64,000 nucleotides of DNA from Neorhizobium vignae (GTDB taxonomy: Bacteria > Pseudomonadota > Alphaproteobacteria > Rhizobiales > Rhizobiaceae): contig NZ_JNNU01000002.1 in the NCBI RefSeq assembly GCF_000732195.1, positions 1 to 64,000 on the forward strand, in the 5' to 3' direction. This document shows positions 39,483 to 47,482 of this stretch, in pieces. The translations under genes were made by a program, and so were the position numbers. Positions within the stretch are counted from its first letter, which is position 1; each line of letters opens with the position of its first letter. The notes under the pieces were generated by a model. It was not told the origin of the DNA. It did not search any database and worked only from the letters and a program-made list of their open reading frames with translations.

Positions 39483-39695
39483 ATGCAGAATATCAAGTTC
39501 ATCAGCATTTCGGGCCATGCGACCGAGATCGCGAACCACGCCCACACCGCCTACTGGCGCGGTGAGAGCCAAGGCAAGGACGCGGCCGACTACCACCGCC
39601 GCGAGATTGAAAGCTCGCTCCGGCAGATGGCAGCCATCCTCGGCTTCCGCGTCGAACCACTCGAAACAGTCACCCATAAGGAAGCTGCAGCATGA
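39483..39695 (+). CDS. Small early protein
   Basis: 70 residues from the ATG at 39483 with GGAG eight bases upstream; a GTG at 39474 overlapping the upstream stop is possible. Helical, with EIANHAHTAYWRGESQGKDAADYHRREIESSLRQMAAILG. Its stop overlaps the next start (ATGA). Function unknown. Confidence 0.62.
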   Translation: MQNIKFISISGHATEIANHAHTAYWRGESQGKDAADYHRREIESSLRQMAAILGFRVEPLETVTHKEAAA

Positions 39696-40711
39696 CTGAG
39701 CAGTCCATCGGCGCGCTTGCGCTCAAGATCGTTGACCCTTGGAAGTGGTGGCAGACCGCCCTCAAGGACCCGTCCAAGATCGGCAGCAAGGATCTGCCCG
39801 TCCACGACAGCGACCCGCAGCAGGGCTATTTCCGCGTCCGGTACGGCAAAGACAAGCCGTTCGAGCCGGTCGCGATCTGGAACGAAGACGGCGTCTGGCT
39901 CGCCTACCGCTCCGGCCGCGAGGTGAAAGCCGAGGACATCTGGACCTCGTGCTGCCGACACCCGATCAGCCATGCGGCCTACGAAGCCGCGATCGACGGC
40001 AAGGGCTGGCCCGACGATGACGCCACGGTCGCGGCCCAGGTGAAGCCGCCGGAGCCCGGCATCGGCGACAACTCCGGCCCGGTAGACGAAGCCGAGACGA
40101 TCAAGGACCAAATCGAAGCCGCGCTCAAGGGCATGACGGCATACGACAAGATCACCGACGACGAAACCGCCGCCAAGGCGCTGTCGCTTCGAAACCGGCT
40201 GAACGAGCTTTCGGGGCAGGCGGACAAAATTCGCGTCAAGCAGAAGGAACCGCATCTCGAAGCCGGCAAGGCTGTGGATGCGAAATGGCAGCCGCTGGTG
40301 AAGTCGGCCAAGGCCGGAGCTGACAAGGTTCGCGATGCGATCGGCTCTTGGGAAACCGAGAAGTACCAGCGCCAGCAGGCAGCTCTTCGCAAGGCGGAGG
40401 AAGAACGCCGCGCCGCCGAGGAAGCCGCTCGGCAGGCAGCGCCCAACGCCGAGGTGATCGAAGCGCCGCCCCCGGTCGCCGCGCCGGTCGAGGTTGCCCC
40501 GGCTCCAATCCGAGCCGCCTACGGCAAGGCAGCCAGCGTCTCCATGAAGACCGTCGTCAAGGACGTCACCGACTGGAAGGCGCTCGCGATCTACATGTCC
40601 GAGCACCCCGTCATGCAGGACACACTTCGCACCCTCGCCCAGCGCGCGCTCGACGCCGGCCGCACGAACGTTCCTGGAATCACCACCGAACAGAAGGCTG
40701 CAGTACGATGA
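39692..40711 (+). CDS. Hypothetical early protein with central coiled coil
   Basis: 339 residues in three parts: residues 1-110 globular with two Trp-rich motifs (DPWKWWQTAL, IWNEDGVWLAYRSGR); residues 140-260 a long charged coiled coil (RNRLNELSGQADKIRVKQKEPHLEAGKAVDAKWQ and an Arg/Glu/Ala stretch); a C-terminal globular domain (VKDVTDWKALAIYMSEHP). It directly precedes the Bet/RecT gene cluster, so a recombination or nuclease-inhibitor role similar to Gam can be suggested from position. No diagnostic motif. Confidence 0.65.
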   Translation: MTEQSIGALALKIVDPWKWWQTALKDPSKIGSKDLPVHDSDPQQGYFRVRYGKDKPFEPVAIWNEDGVWLAYRSGREVKAEDIWTSCCRHPISHAAYEAAIDGKGWPDDDATVAAQVKPPEPGIGDNSGPVDEAETIKDQIEAALKGMTAYDKITDDETAAKALSLRNRLNELSGQADKIRVKQKEPHLEAGKAVDAKWQPLVKSAKAGADKVRDAIGSWETEKYQRQQAALRKAEEERRAAEEAARQAAPNAEVIEAPPPVAAPVEVAPAPIRAAYGKAASVSMKTVVKDVTDWKALAIYMSEHPVMQDTLRTLAQRALDAGRTNVPGITTEQKAAVR

Positions 40712-40986
40712 CCGATTTACTCACCCCCGCCCTCGCCGTCGCCGCGGTCAAGTTCAAGTGGCAGAAGGGCGAAGACACCCGTACCTATGACTATTTCGTC
40801 CCGCACGGCCTGGACCTCGCCGCCGGCGACAAGGTCATGGTTGAGACCAAGCGCGGCGAGACCGAGGTCGAGGTCGTCGAGATCAAGGCCGAATCCGAGA
40901 TGGCTTCGAAGCTGATCCTACGCCGCGCCGATCCGGCTCCGGCCGAGACCGCGCCTGCCGCTCCCAAATCGGAATGGGACTTCTGA
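40708..40986 (+). CDS. Small early protein of the recombination operon
   Basis: 92 residues, ATG at 40708 overlapping the upstream stop. A beta-barrel-like pattern, AVKFKWQKGEDTRTYDYFVPHGLDLAAGDKVMVETKRGETEVEVVEI, then a Pro/Ala-rich tail ending SEWDF. The acidic C-terminal tail is reminiscent of single-strand binding proteins, but this is weak evidence. No family recognised. Confidence 0.6.
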   Translation: MTDLLTPALAVAAVKFKWQKGEDTRTYDYFVPHGLDLAAGDKVMVETKRGETEVEVVEIKAESEMASKLILRRADPAPAETAPAAPKSEWDF

Positions 40987-41189
40987 TGAGCAAGCGGAAG
41001 TGGGAACCGGGCCGGAAACTGACGCCGCTGGAGGCCATGGCCGAAATCGCCGCCGGCCGTCCCGTCTACTTCCGCCACAAGTGGACGCACAACGGTTGGG
41101 CCCGAGGGTGGCAGATCGCCATGCTGATCGGATGCGCGAACGCTGGCGTCATCTTCGAAGCAAAACCAATTCAGGAAAACGTGCAATGA
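40986..41189 (+). CDS. Small early protein
   Basis: 67 residues, ATG at 40986 overlapping the upstream stop (TGATG). MSKRKWEPGRKLTPLEAMAE then GRPVYFRHKWTHNGWARGWQ: a small basic protein like those that precede recombinase genes in many proteobacterial phages. Coupled to the Bet gene, whose ATG overlaps its stop. Function unknown. Confidence 0.65.
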   Translation: MSKRKWEPGRKLTPLEAMAEIAAGRPVYFRHKWTHNGWARGWQIAMLIGCANAGVIFEAKPIQENVQ

Positions 41190-42049
41190 ACGCGATCGCC
41201 AGAACAGACGCGCCGAAGCCGCTCCTCGTCGAGATGGCGGACAAATACGGCCTCCAGCCAACCGAATTCTCCGCGACAGTGCGCAGCACCTGCGGGATGG
41301 CGAAAGCCACACCAGAGGAATTCGCGGCCTTCATCATGGTCGCGAAGGAGTACGACCTGAACCCGCTGCTGAAGGAAATCTATGCCTTCCCGGCCAAGGG
41401 CGGCGGCATCGTGCCGATCGTCTCGATCGACGGGTGGGTTAACCTCGTCAACTCTCACCCGGCATGTGACGGTTTTGAGTTCGATTTCGAGCACGCCGAA
41501 GACGGAACGCTGATCTCCTGCACATGCCGGATGTACCGCAAGGATCGCGGACGGCCAGTCACCGTCACGGAATATCTCCTGGAGTGCATCAGGACCACCG
41601 ACCCATGGAAGATGAAGCACCGGATGCTGCGCCATAAGGCGATGATCCAGGCAGCGCGCTACGCGTTCGGATTCTCCGGCATCTACGACGAGGATGAGGG
41701 TTCCCGATTTGCGGACATGAAGGACGTCTCGCCTCAGGCGCCGAAGCCGCCGGCACCGCCGAAGCCGCCCGCGCCTCCCGTTCCAGAAGAGCCCATCGTC
41801 GACGCCGACGGCGTGGTGATCGAGCACGACCAGCAGGAAGGCGACCAGACCGCCGCCTCGTCCGAGGAAGTCGATGCCACCGTGTTCTTCGAGGCACTCG
41901 AGGCAGAGATGGCCCAAGCTGCGACCGCCGAGGACGTCGAGGAAGTCTGGACCGCCCGCGACCCGCTCGCTGTGTTCGAGGGAGACGATATCAACCAGGG
42001 CATCGCCAAGGCGATCAAAAACCGCCGCCTGAAGGAAATCGGAGCCTGA
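41186..42049 (+). CDS. bet: Phage recombination protein Bet (RecT/Red-beta family)
   Basis: 287 residues. The conserved core is plain: TPEEFAAFIMVAKEYDLNPLLKEIYAFPAKGGGIVPIVSIDGWVNLVN, then FEFDF...DGTLISCTCRMYRKDR, EYLLECIR..DPWKMKHRMLRHKAMIQAARYAFGFSGIYDEDE. The C-terminal 100 residues are Pro/Ala- and acid-rich and probably interact with SSB or a nuclease. It anneals single strands for phage recombination. A partner exonuclease was not recognised in the window. Confidence 0.92.
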   Translation: MNAIARTDAPKPLLVEMADKYGLQPTEFSATVRSTCGMAKATPEEFAAFIMVAKEYDLNPLLKEIYAFPAKGGGIVPIVSIDGWVNLVNSHPACDGFEFDFEHAEDGTLISCTCRMYRKDRGRPVTVTEYLLECIRTTDPWKMKHRMLRHKAMIQAARYAFGFSGIYDEDEGSRFADMKDVSPQAPKPPAPPKPPAPPVPEEPIVDADGVVIEHDQQEGDQTAASSEEVDATVFFEALEAEMAQAATAEDVEEVWTARDPLAVFEGDDINQGIAKAIKNRRLKEIGA

Positions 42050-42050
42050 T

Positions 42051-42623
42051 ATGACCAAGGGCGACTTCCCTGCACTCCGCATGACCATCGAGGGCGGCCG
42101 GCTTGTACCGGCTGGCCAATTCGACGCCGAGCGGCTCAATAGCTACCGGCGCGGCACAGTCGTGTTTGTCCGCTTCACCGAGGAGAAGGACCGCGTCCTC
42201 GTCCGCAAATGGTGGGCGATCCTGGGCCTGGTCGTGAAGCAGTGCGAAACGCCGTGGAAGACGAAGGAGGAAGCCAGCGAGGCGATCAAGCTCTCGCTCG
42301 GTATCGTCAACCTGTCGAAGACGGTCGGCGGCCAGTTCATGCAGTATCCGAAGTCGCTCACCGAGCTAGAGGACCCGGAGATGGCCGAGGCGCTCGAAAA
42401 CATGACCGAGCTCTTGAGCCGCATGACGGGCGTGGACGTCGCCACCCTCAAGAAGGAAACGGCCCACATCGGCGCCGAGCCTGACCTCGATCAATCCCAT
42501 TCCGGCGACTTCCCCGCGCCGGATACCGCCGACGACCCCCGCCACCGCGTCGTCGGCCGCAGCAGACGAGAACAGCGCTCCCCCTCCCGCTGGCTCGTCT
42601 GCTGCCACCCTTTCCGACGCTGA
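42051..42623 (+). CDS. DUF1367/NinB-like protein, possibly 5' part of a frameshifted gene
   Basis: 190 residues as read. Residues 10-130 fit DUF1367-like phage proteins (GGRLVPAGQFDAERLNSYRRG, then RKWWAILGLVVKQC). From about residue 162 on the frame looks non-coding (RHRVVGRSRREQRSPSRW), whereas the +1 frame from the same point gives a Pro/Ala/Ser linker that runs into the frame at 42646-42885. A five-C run at 42536-42540 is the likely shift point. The real product may therefore be a fusion of about 277 residues ending at 42885. See the finding on this site. Confidence 0.7.
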   Translation: MTKGDFPALRMTIEGGRLVPAGQFDAERLNSYRRGTVVFVRFTEEKDRVLVRKWWAILGLVVKQCETPWKTKEEASEAIKLSLGIVNLSKTVGGQFMQYPKSLTELEDPEMAEALENMTELLSRMTGVDVATLKKETAHIGAEPDLDQSHSGDFPAPDTADDPRHRVVGRSRREQRSPSRWLVCCHPFRR

Positions 42624-42645
42624 ATGGCTGCGGGTCGCCGCGAAA

Positions 42646-42885
42646 ATGCTCTGGGCGGCAACTCACGTCACCGGCGACACGGACGCCGATCTGCAGCTCC
42701 TCAACAACCAGCGGCTCGCGGTGAGCGATCTGTACCCCGCCGGGACGCCGCAGCCCACCAAGGACAAGGCAGGATCCATCTATCGCCAGTGCAAGGCGCG
42801 CGTGACGCAGGAGATCGACCGGGAGACGCTGCGCAAGTTCGTCGCTGGCGTCGCCGGCATGGAAGAGAAGGACCTGGAGGCATGA
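42646..42885 (+). CDS. C-terminal frame of the DUF1367-like gene, or separate small protein
   Basis: 79 residues from the ATG at 42646, but the same frame is open from just after a TGA near 42,423 and reads like protein from about 42,540 onward, without any upstream ATG/GTG/TTG. There is no ribosome site at 42646. The sequence (LWAATHVTGDTDADLQLLNN, KDKAGSIYRQCKARVTQEID) is coherent. It is more likely the C-terminal half of the preceding gene reached by a frameshift than a separate gene. Its stop overlaps the start of the next gene. Confidence 0.55.
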   Translation: MLWAATHVTGDTDADLQLLNNQRLAVSDLYPAGTPQPTKDKAGSIYRQCKARVTQEIDRETLRKFVAGVAGMEEKDLEA

Positions 42886-43091
42886 ACACGGTCGCCCACA
42901 CCATCATCATGCGCGCCGCCACCACCGGCCGTCCGATCGCAACGCTGGACGCAGACGCTGAGACCTACCTGATAAACAACGGATATGCCGCCTACAGCCG
43001 GAAGCCCCTCATGGTCCTGACGAAGAAGGCGGAGGAATACGCACAGCGGGAGATCGCCTGGAACGCCCAGAAGCAGCGGAGGGCTAGATGA
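42882..43091 (+). CDS. Small early protein
   Basis: 69 residues, ATG at 42882 with GGAGG upstream, overlapping the preceding stop. MNTVAHTIIMRAATTGRPIATLDADAETYLINNGYAAYSRKPLMVL and a basic tail. It overlaps the HNH gene start by 4 bp. Function unknown. Confidence 0.6.
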   Translation: MNTVAHTIIMRAATTGRPIATLDADAETYLINNGYAAYSRKPLMVLTKKAEEYAQREIAWNAQKQRRAR

Positions 43092-43486
43092 GCCGGTCGA
43101 CCGACGAATGGATCGCTAAACACGATGACCAGAAGGTGCCGGATCGGGTCAAGGTCCGCGTCTTCGAGCGCGAGGGCGGCATCTGCCACCTGACGGGCGC
43201 CAAGATCGACCCCGTCCGCGATGAGTGGGACCTTGACCACAAGATGGCGCTCATCCTCGGCGGCCAGCATCGCGAGAGCAACCTATTCCCAGCCCTTCGC
43301 GGTCCTCACCGGAAAAAGACCGCCGTCGAGATGGGCGTCAAATCGAAGATCGCCCGCGTGAAGAAGAAGCACATGGGCCTCAGAAAAACAGAGGGCCGCG
43401 GTTTTTCGCAGCGCCTGCGTCAGCGCATGGACGGCACAGTCTACGACAAACAGACAGGCGAGATTATCAGGGAGGGACGGCGGTGA
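43088..43486 (+). CDS. HNH endonuclease
   Basis: 132 residues with the HNH fold: VRVFEREGGICHLTGAKIDP, then the core WDLDHKMALILGGQHRESNLFPALRGPHRKKTA, where DH, N and H give the metal-binding triad. The C-terminal half is basic. HNH proteins are often close to terminases and needed for packaging; this one lies instead in the early rightward operon, 16 kb from the terminase, so a recombination or restriction-like role is as likely. Confidence 0.84.
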   Translation: MSRSTDEWIAKHDDQKVPDRVKVRVFEREGGICHLTGAKIDPVRDEWDLDHKMALILGGQHRESNLFPALRGPHRKKTAVEMGVKSKIARVKKKHMGLRKTEGRGFSQRLRQRMDGTVYDKQTGEIIREGRR

Positions 43487-43941
43487 CCGCTGAAAGCGTA
43501 AAATTGGCTATGGCCGAATGCTCGGCGGGGATGGAACGCTACGACGTCTCGCCCAGGGCGCGCCGGAAGATCGAAGCCGCCCTCACCGCCGCCGGGCAGT
43601 CATTTTACCTCCAAGGCGGATCTGCCGACGATTTGCGCGAGGTCCACCTCGGCCAAAATAAGAAATTTGAGCCCGGCATAATGGAAAAGGGTCCGCAACG
43701 CGGACCCTTCCTGACAGAAGCAGACAGAGGACCAGTCGCCTGCTTCGTCCGGTCAACAGCACGCAAGTGGAATAGTTCCGTCAGATCCCGGATTTGTCTA
43801 ACTCGGTCTAGCAAGGAACGCTTCGGAATAGTGGCTGAAGCCGATGCCGGCTTAAACCGCACAGGTTTTGTGGATCAACGCGCAATCCGCCTCGCGTCTC
43901 AAATCCGAAAATTCCAATCACTTTTTGAAGGTGCGGCATGA
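43483..43941 (+). CDS. Hypothetical protein of uncertain extent
   Basis: 152 residues from GTG at 43483, overlapping the HNH stop. The first ~58 residues look coding (ESVKLAMAECSAGMERYDVSPRARRKIEAALTAAG). Around 43688-43706 the frame runs through a perfect hairpin, GGGTCCGC with GCGGACCC, which looks more like a terminator than coding DNA, and downstream composition is poor. The frame nonetheless ends by overlapping the next start (ATGA). The gene may be real only in its 5' part. Confidence 0.42.
   Translation: MTAESVKLAMAECSAGMERYDVSPRARRKIEAALTAAGQSFYLQGGSADDLREVHLGQNKKFEPGIMEKGPQRGPFLTEADRGPVACFVRSTARKWNSSVRSRICLTRSSKERFGIVAEADAGLNRTGFVDQRAIRLASQIRKFQSLFEGAA
43688..43706. terminator. Perfect hairpin in the int-proximal region
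   Basis: GGGTCCGC (43688-43695) pairs perfectly with GCGGACCC (43699-43706), AAC loop. On the minus strand TTTT follows; on the plus strand TTCC. It may end the early rightward transcript ahead of xis/int, or fold within coding mRNA. Confidence 0.45.
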
Positions 43942-44330
43942 CGACCGACAAAAAACCGGCCCCCGAGATGATTCAGTCTTCATCGTTTGGCATCGAAGAT
44001 CGTGATCGGAACGCCCAGAGCACTGCGGCTGAGACAATCACTACACAAATTATGAAAAGCAGTATGTATGTACCCAAAATTGATCCCCCTAACGAAGATC
44101 AACTAGAAGGAGGCACGAAAGTTCCTCCACCATTGAAACGGAGGTGCAGATCAGCGACTGAAGATTACTGCTCCATCCGCGATCGCAATTCCCGCGCCAT
44201 CTTCGATCCTGGCCAGACCAAAGGCCTCCGAGGCTCTAAGCAGACGGTGACAGACTGGCAGACGGACGCAGTCATGCGCGTGCTCGGATTCGCTTGCAGA
44301 CCTGTGGATAACAGGGAAAGCGGGGATTGA
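43938..44330 (+). CDS. Hypothetical protein upstream of excisionase
   Basis: 130 residues, polar and low in hydrophobics (MTTDKKPAPEMIQSSSFGIE at the start), without a recognised domain. The composition is atypical, with an AT-richer stretch at 44,030-44,110 unlike the neighbours. The start overlaps the preceding frame's stop and the stop TGA overlaps the next ATG by one base. It may be partly or wholly non-coding. Confidence 0.4.
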   Translation: MTTDKKPAPEMIQSSSFGIEDRDRNAQSTAAETITTQIMKSSMYVPKIDPPNEDQLEGGTKVPPPLKRRCRSATEDYCSIRDRNSRAIFDPGQTKGLRGSKQTVTDWQTDAVMRVLGFACRPVDNRESGD

Positions 44331-44581
44331 TGGCGAAGCTATCTGACGCACTTGCATATCCTCCTCGGGGCATGTCCCGGGAGGAAGCTGCTCGCTATGT
44401 CGGCGTCGGCACCACAAAGTTCGACGAGATGGTTGCTGACAAGCGGATGCCGAAGCCGCGCAAGATCGACGGTCGGGTCGTATGGGACCGCATAGCCCTC
44501 GATGCGGCGTTTTCGGATCTCCCGTCCGACGGCGGCAACATGATCGACGAGATATTGTCACGGCGCGGGCTTCATGCCTAA
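44330..44581 (+). CDS. Excisionase-like helix-turn-helix protein
   Basis: 83 residues from the ATG at 44330 with AAGCGGGG upstream. A MerR/AlpA-type winged helix: LAYPPRGMSREEAARYVGVGTTKFDEMVADKRMPKPRKIDGRVVWDRIALDAAF. Such proteins serve as recombination directionality factors when next to integrases. It ends 2 bp before the integrase ATG. Its low copy control would decide between integration and excision. Confidence 0.82.
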   Translation: MAKLSDALAYPPRGMSREEAARYVGVGTTKFDEMVADKRMPKPRKIDGRVVWDRIALDAAFSDLPSDGGNMIDEILSRRGLHA

Positions 44582-44583
44582 CA

Positions 44584-45678
44584 ATGCCTATGGAAGAAGA
44601 AAAACGCCCCTACCTGTCGCATTTCCAGGACCGCCACGGGAAGACCCGTTGGCGGTATCGTCGTGGAAAGGTGACCATCTCTCTCAAGGGAAGCCCGGGC
44701 GAAGCTGAATTCGAAGAGGCGTATCAAGCCGCGATCGAGGGACGGAAGCCGCGGACAGCGGAAGTCTCGAAGATGCCGGGTGCCGCCGCGCCAGGCACAT
44801 TCCGCGCCGCTTGGACCAAGGTGAAGCGAAGCCCTGAGTGGATCGCCCACGATCCAGCGACGAAAGCGAAGAACGTGAGGTTGGCTGAGGAATTCCTCGA
44901 ACTCCCCATCGTTGAGGGCCACCCTGAGCTATGGGGCGATGTGCCGATCAAGGACCTCAAGCGCCGTCACGTCAAGGACATCCTCTCGCATTTCAGCGCC
45001 ACGCCTCACAAGGCGAAGCACCTTCTGGTAACCATCCGGAAGATGATCCTGGTCGCGCTCGACGAGGAATGGATTGAAACGGATCCGACGTGGAAGCTCA
45101 GTTACCGGCCCGAATACAAAGGCTGGAGAGCCTGGACCGATTCGGAACGTGCAATGTTCGAGGCCCGGTGGCCGATCGGATCAACCCCGCGAACGGCCTA
45201 CGCCTTGGCGCTGTGGCTGGGGAACCGTCGGTCTGACGTCGCTCGCCTGAAATGGGAATGGTTCGATTTCCGCAAGGGAAACGTCACACTGGTGACGAAG
45301 AAGGGCGACAAGACGCTCGTCCTGCCCATAACCCCAATGCTTCGCGAGACGCTAGCACCGCTGTCCCGCGACACGGAAACCGTCCTCTTGACCCAATACG
45401 GTCAACCGTTTTCGGAAAAGTCACTCACAGGGAGAATGGCCGACTGGACCCACAGCGCCGATCTGCCCAAGGGCTGCACCATGCACGGACTGAGGAAAAG
45501 CCTGGGGAAAATGCTGGCCGAAACCGGTGCGACCACCCGTCAGCTTATGGAAACGCTCGGCCATGACGATATTGAGCATGCCGAACTTTACAGCAGAGCA
45601 GCCGAGCAAGAGCGGCTCGCGCGTGACGCAATGACGAAAGTCACCAAGCGATATCAGACGAAAAAACCGAAGGGCTAA
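44584..45678 (+). CDS. int: Phage tyrosine integrase
   Basis: 364 residues. The N-terminal part has an arm-binding-like basic region (HFQDRHGKTRWRYRRGK), residues about 70-165 the core-binding SAM-like domain, and 180-345 the catalytic domain with the complete set: Arg215 in GNRRSD, Lys239/240, His301 and Arg304 in HGLR, His327 in GHDD, and Tyr336 in ELYSR. It lies 60 bp from the 3' end of the tRNA-Ile gene, which is the attachment site. No frameshift, so it should be active. Confidence 0.93.
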   Translation: MPMEEEKRPYLSHFQDRHGKTRWRYRRGKVTISLKGSPGEAEFEEAYQAAIEGRKPRTAEVSKMPGAAAPGTFRAAWTKVKRSPEWIAHDPATKAKNVRLAEEFLELPIVEGHPELWGDVPIKDLKRRHVKDILSHFSATPHKAKHLLVTIRKMILVALDEEWIETDPTWKLSYRPEYKGWRAWTDSERAMFEARWPIGSTPRTAYALALWLGNRRSDVARLKWEWFDFRKGNVTLVTKKGDKTLVLPITPMLRETLAPLSRDTETVLLTQYGQPFSEKSLTGRMADWTHSADLPKGCTMHGLRKSLGKMLAETGATTRQLMETLGHDDIEHAELYSRAAEQERLARDAMTKVTKRYQTKKPKG

Positions 45679-45737
45679 CCGGGTGTCTAACCACCTTGGA
45701 TAACCACCTAAATAACTACTTGAAAACAAAGAAAAAT

Positions 45738-45770
45738 TGGTGGGCCCGGAGGGACTCGAACCCCCAACCA
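45738..45770. other. Prophage right attachment region (attR) in the tRNA 3' end
   Basis: The tRNA gene's 3' end faces the integrase gene across 60 bp, the usual layout when a tyrosine integrase targets a tRNA. The crossover core should be in the T-arm/acceptor stretch, about 45738-45770. No second copy of this stretch was found at 1-1508 or elsewhere, so attL is outside the window or lost. Confidence 0.65.
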
Positions 45771-45813
45771 AGCGGTTATGAGCCGCCGGCTCTAACCATT
45801 GAGCTACAGGCCC
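45738..45813 (-). tRNA. tRNA-Ile2 (anticodon CAU, lysidine-modified)
   Basis: 76-base cloverleaf on the minus strand with acceptor GGGCCTG/CGGGCCC, D-arm AGCTC..GAGC, anticodon loop CTCATAA, T-arm with GGTTCGAGTCC and encoded CCA. The anticodon is CAU. It is not initiator or elongator Met: the arm sequences (CGGCTCATAACCGC..GGTTGG) match the minor isoleucine tRNA, in which TilS converts C34 to lysidine to read AUA. Integration left the gene whole. Confidence 0.88.
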
Positions 45814-46053
45814 GCCGATCCGGCAGAAGTGGGGCGCAATGGTCCGCCGTCACCTCGAGGTCCGCTCTAACGCAATTCACGAGATGCTACAAGCCGTTGC
45901 CGCAATAGCTTCACAATCAACCGGCAGGTAGGCTCGTCTGGCGCGAACAGGCCGAGCCGATTCCCGTCTCGGCGCGTTCGCGCGGCAGACGGAACATGAC
46001 GGGCGGTTCCGGGAACAGCATTCCCCCGCCCTGACAGATCGGAGAGAACATCC

Positions 46054-46803
46054 ATGCGCGTTGCGCTTTCGTCGTCACGTCTCGTCCTTGCAGCCGCATT
46101 TGCCGGTGCGGTCGCCGCCTCTTCCGCGGGCCAGGTTTTGGCCCAGGATATCCGCCCCCGCGAGCCGGTCATCAATGTGCTCGGCGAGGGCCAGGCTTCC
46201 GTTGTGCCCGACATGGCCGTCCTGACGCTCTCGGTGGTTCGCAACGGCCAGACCGCGCAAGCGGCACTTTCGGCGAGCAGCGCCGCCATGAAGGACGTGC
46301 TTTCGGCCCTGAAGAGCGATGGCATCGCCGATCGCGACATGCAGACCAGCAATTTCTCGATCTATCCGCAATATCGCCATGCCGAACCGAAGGGTGGCGC
46401 CATCGAGCCGCCGCAGGTGATCGGCTATGAGGTGTCCAACACGCTCACCCTCAAGGTCCGCGATCTTCAGAAACTCGGCGGTATCATCGACCGTTCGGTG
46501 AAGCTCGGCGTCAACCAGGGCGGCCAGATAGCCTTCACCAACGACAAGCCCGACGACGTGATGACCGAGGCGCGCAAGAAGGCGGTCGCCGAGGCGCTCG
46601 CCAAGGCAAGGACGCTGACGGAAGCGGCCGGCGTCAAGCTCGGCCGGATCCTGGAAATCAGCGAGAACTCCATGCGCCCCGCACCGCAGCCGATGATGCG
46701 CATGGCGATGGCCAAGGACATGGCCGCCGAAGCGGTTCCGGTGGCCGGCGGCGAAAACACCTATACGGTGACCGTCAACGTCACCTTTGCTCTGGAGCAA
46801 TAA
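46054..46803 (+). CDS. SIMPL-domain (DUF541) periplasmic protein
   Basis: 249 residues with a signal peptide (residues 1-31, ending VLAQ) and one SIMPL domain: INVLGEGQASVVPDMAVLTLSV, the central YEVSNTLTLKVRDLQKLGGIIDRSVKLG and the C-terminal ALAKARTLTEAAGVKLGRILEISE. These proteins occur in the periplasm of many bacteria; an oxidative-stress role has been reported for the E. coli member YggE. GGAGAG precedes the ATG. First host gene to the right of the tRNA. Confidence 0.88.
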   Translation: MRVALSSSRLVLAAAFAGAVAASSAGQVLAQDIRPREPVINVLGEGQASVVPDMAVLTLSVVRNGQTAQAALSASSAAMKDVLSALKSDGIADRDMQTSNFSIYPQYRHAEPKGGAIEPPQVIGYEVSNTLTLKVRDLQKLGGIIDRSVKLGVNQGGQIAFTNDKPDDVMTEARKKAVAEALAKARTLTEAAGVKLGRILEISENSMRPAPQPMMRMAMAKDMAAEAVPVAGGENTYTVTVNVTFALEQ

Positions 46804-46872
46804 TTACGGGTCGCCGAACAGAGCCGGACGCCCTCCCCAAGGGCGCCCGGCCCTCCCTCGCGCGCAAATGGG

Positions 46873-46918
46873 CAAAAAATAAAACGCCCCCACCAGATCG
46901 TCGGACCTGGTGGGGGCG
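46873..46918 (-). terminator. Strong Rho-independent terminator
   Basis: Perfect 12-bp stem, CGCCCCCACCAG (46885-46896) with CTGGTGGGGGCG (46907-46918). On the minus strand the U-rich TTTTATTTTTT follows. It lies between convergent genes and serves the minus-strand gene at 46972, and probably also blocks the plus-strand one. Confidence 0.85.
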
Positions 46919-46971
46919 CTTGTCCTCCGTCAACGGGCGATGGAGACGGAAGGGTTCTTTAGGGATGAAGC

Positions 46972-47328
46972 CTAGCGGCGAATGACCGGGCAGCCACGCT
47001 CGTTGGCGAAGACGACCCGGTCCGGGCCGCGGCGGCCGAAACCGGCAACGATGACGACCCGGCGGCCGGCATCCACGACGCGGGCACGGCGCAGGCCCAT
47101 CCGGCTTGCCTTTTCTTCTGCCAGCCAGGGAGCGCAGCCGCGGGGCCTGCGATCCGGACGCCAGTCACGATCACCGCCGCGATCCGGACGCCAATCGCGG
47201 TCACGGTCGCGATACTGCACCTGGATGGCGAATTCCGGGCCGGCGGCAGCAGCCGTCGGGGCTGTTGCGGAAAGGCCGGTGAGCGCGATGAGGGCGGCCA
47301 CACCGGCTTTGATGATCATGCTGGTCAT
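46972..47328 (-). CDS. Secreted Arg/Asp-rich small protein
   Basis: 118 residues from the ATG at 47328 with GGAG upstream. Signal peptide (MTSMIIKAGVAALIALTGLSATAPTAAAA). The mature protein has a repetitive charged stretch with two copies of RDWRPDR, then a compact domain with CAPWLAEEKASRMGLRRARVVDAGRRVVIVAGF...RGCPVIRR, two Cys likely paired. Related exported RD-rich proteins are common in Rhizobiaceae; function unknown. Confidence 0.78.
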   Translation of the reverse strand: MTSMIIKAGVAALIALTGLSATAPTAAAAGPEFAIQVQYRDRDRDWRPDRGGDRDWRPDRRPRGCAPWLAEEKASRMGLRRARVVDAGRRVVIVAGFGRRGPDRVVFANERGCPVIRR

Positions 47329-47482
47329 AGAATGTTCTCCGAAATCCGGGCCAGGTTCTGCGGCCCCAAAGGTTGTTGCTCTCGCCTTTCCGAGCGATTG
47401 GCGCGACCCTAGCCCAAGGGGTCTGAACAACATCCTAACCGGTCATTCAGCCGGTATTCATCTGCCGCTCGGAGCCGAAAGG

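Noticed and set aside
1-45740. CRISPR array
   Set aside because: No series of regularly spaced repeats with unique spacers was seen; the only clustered repeats are the operators and the four elements at 38741-38812.
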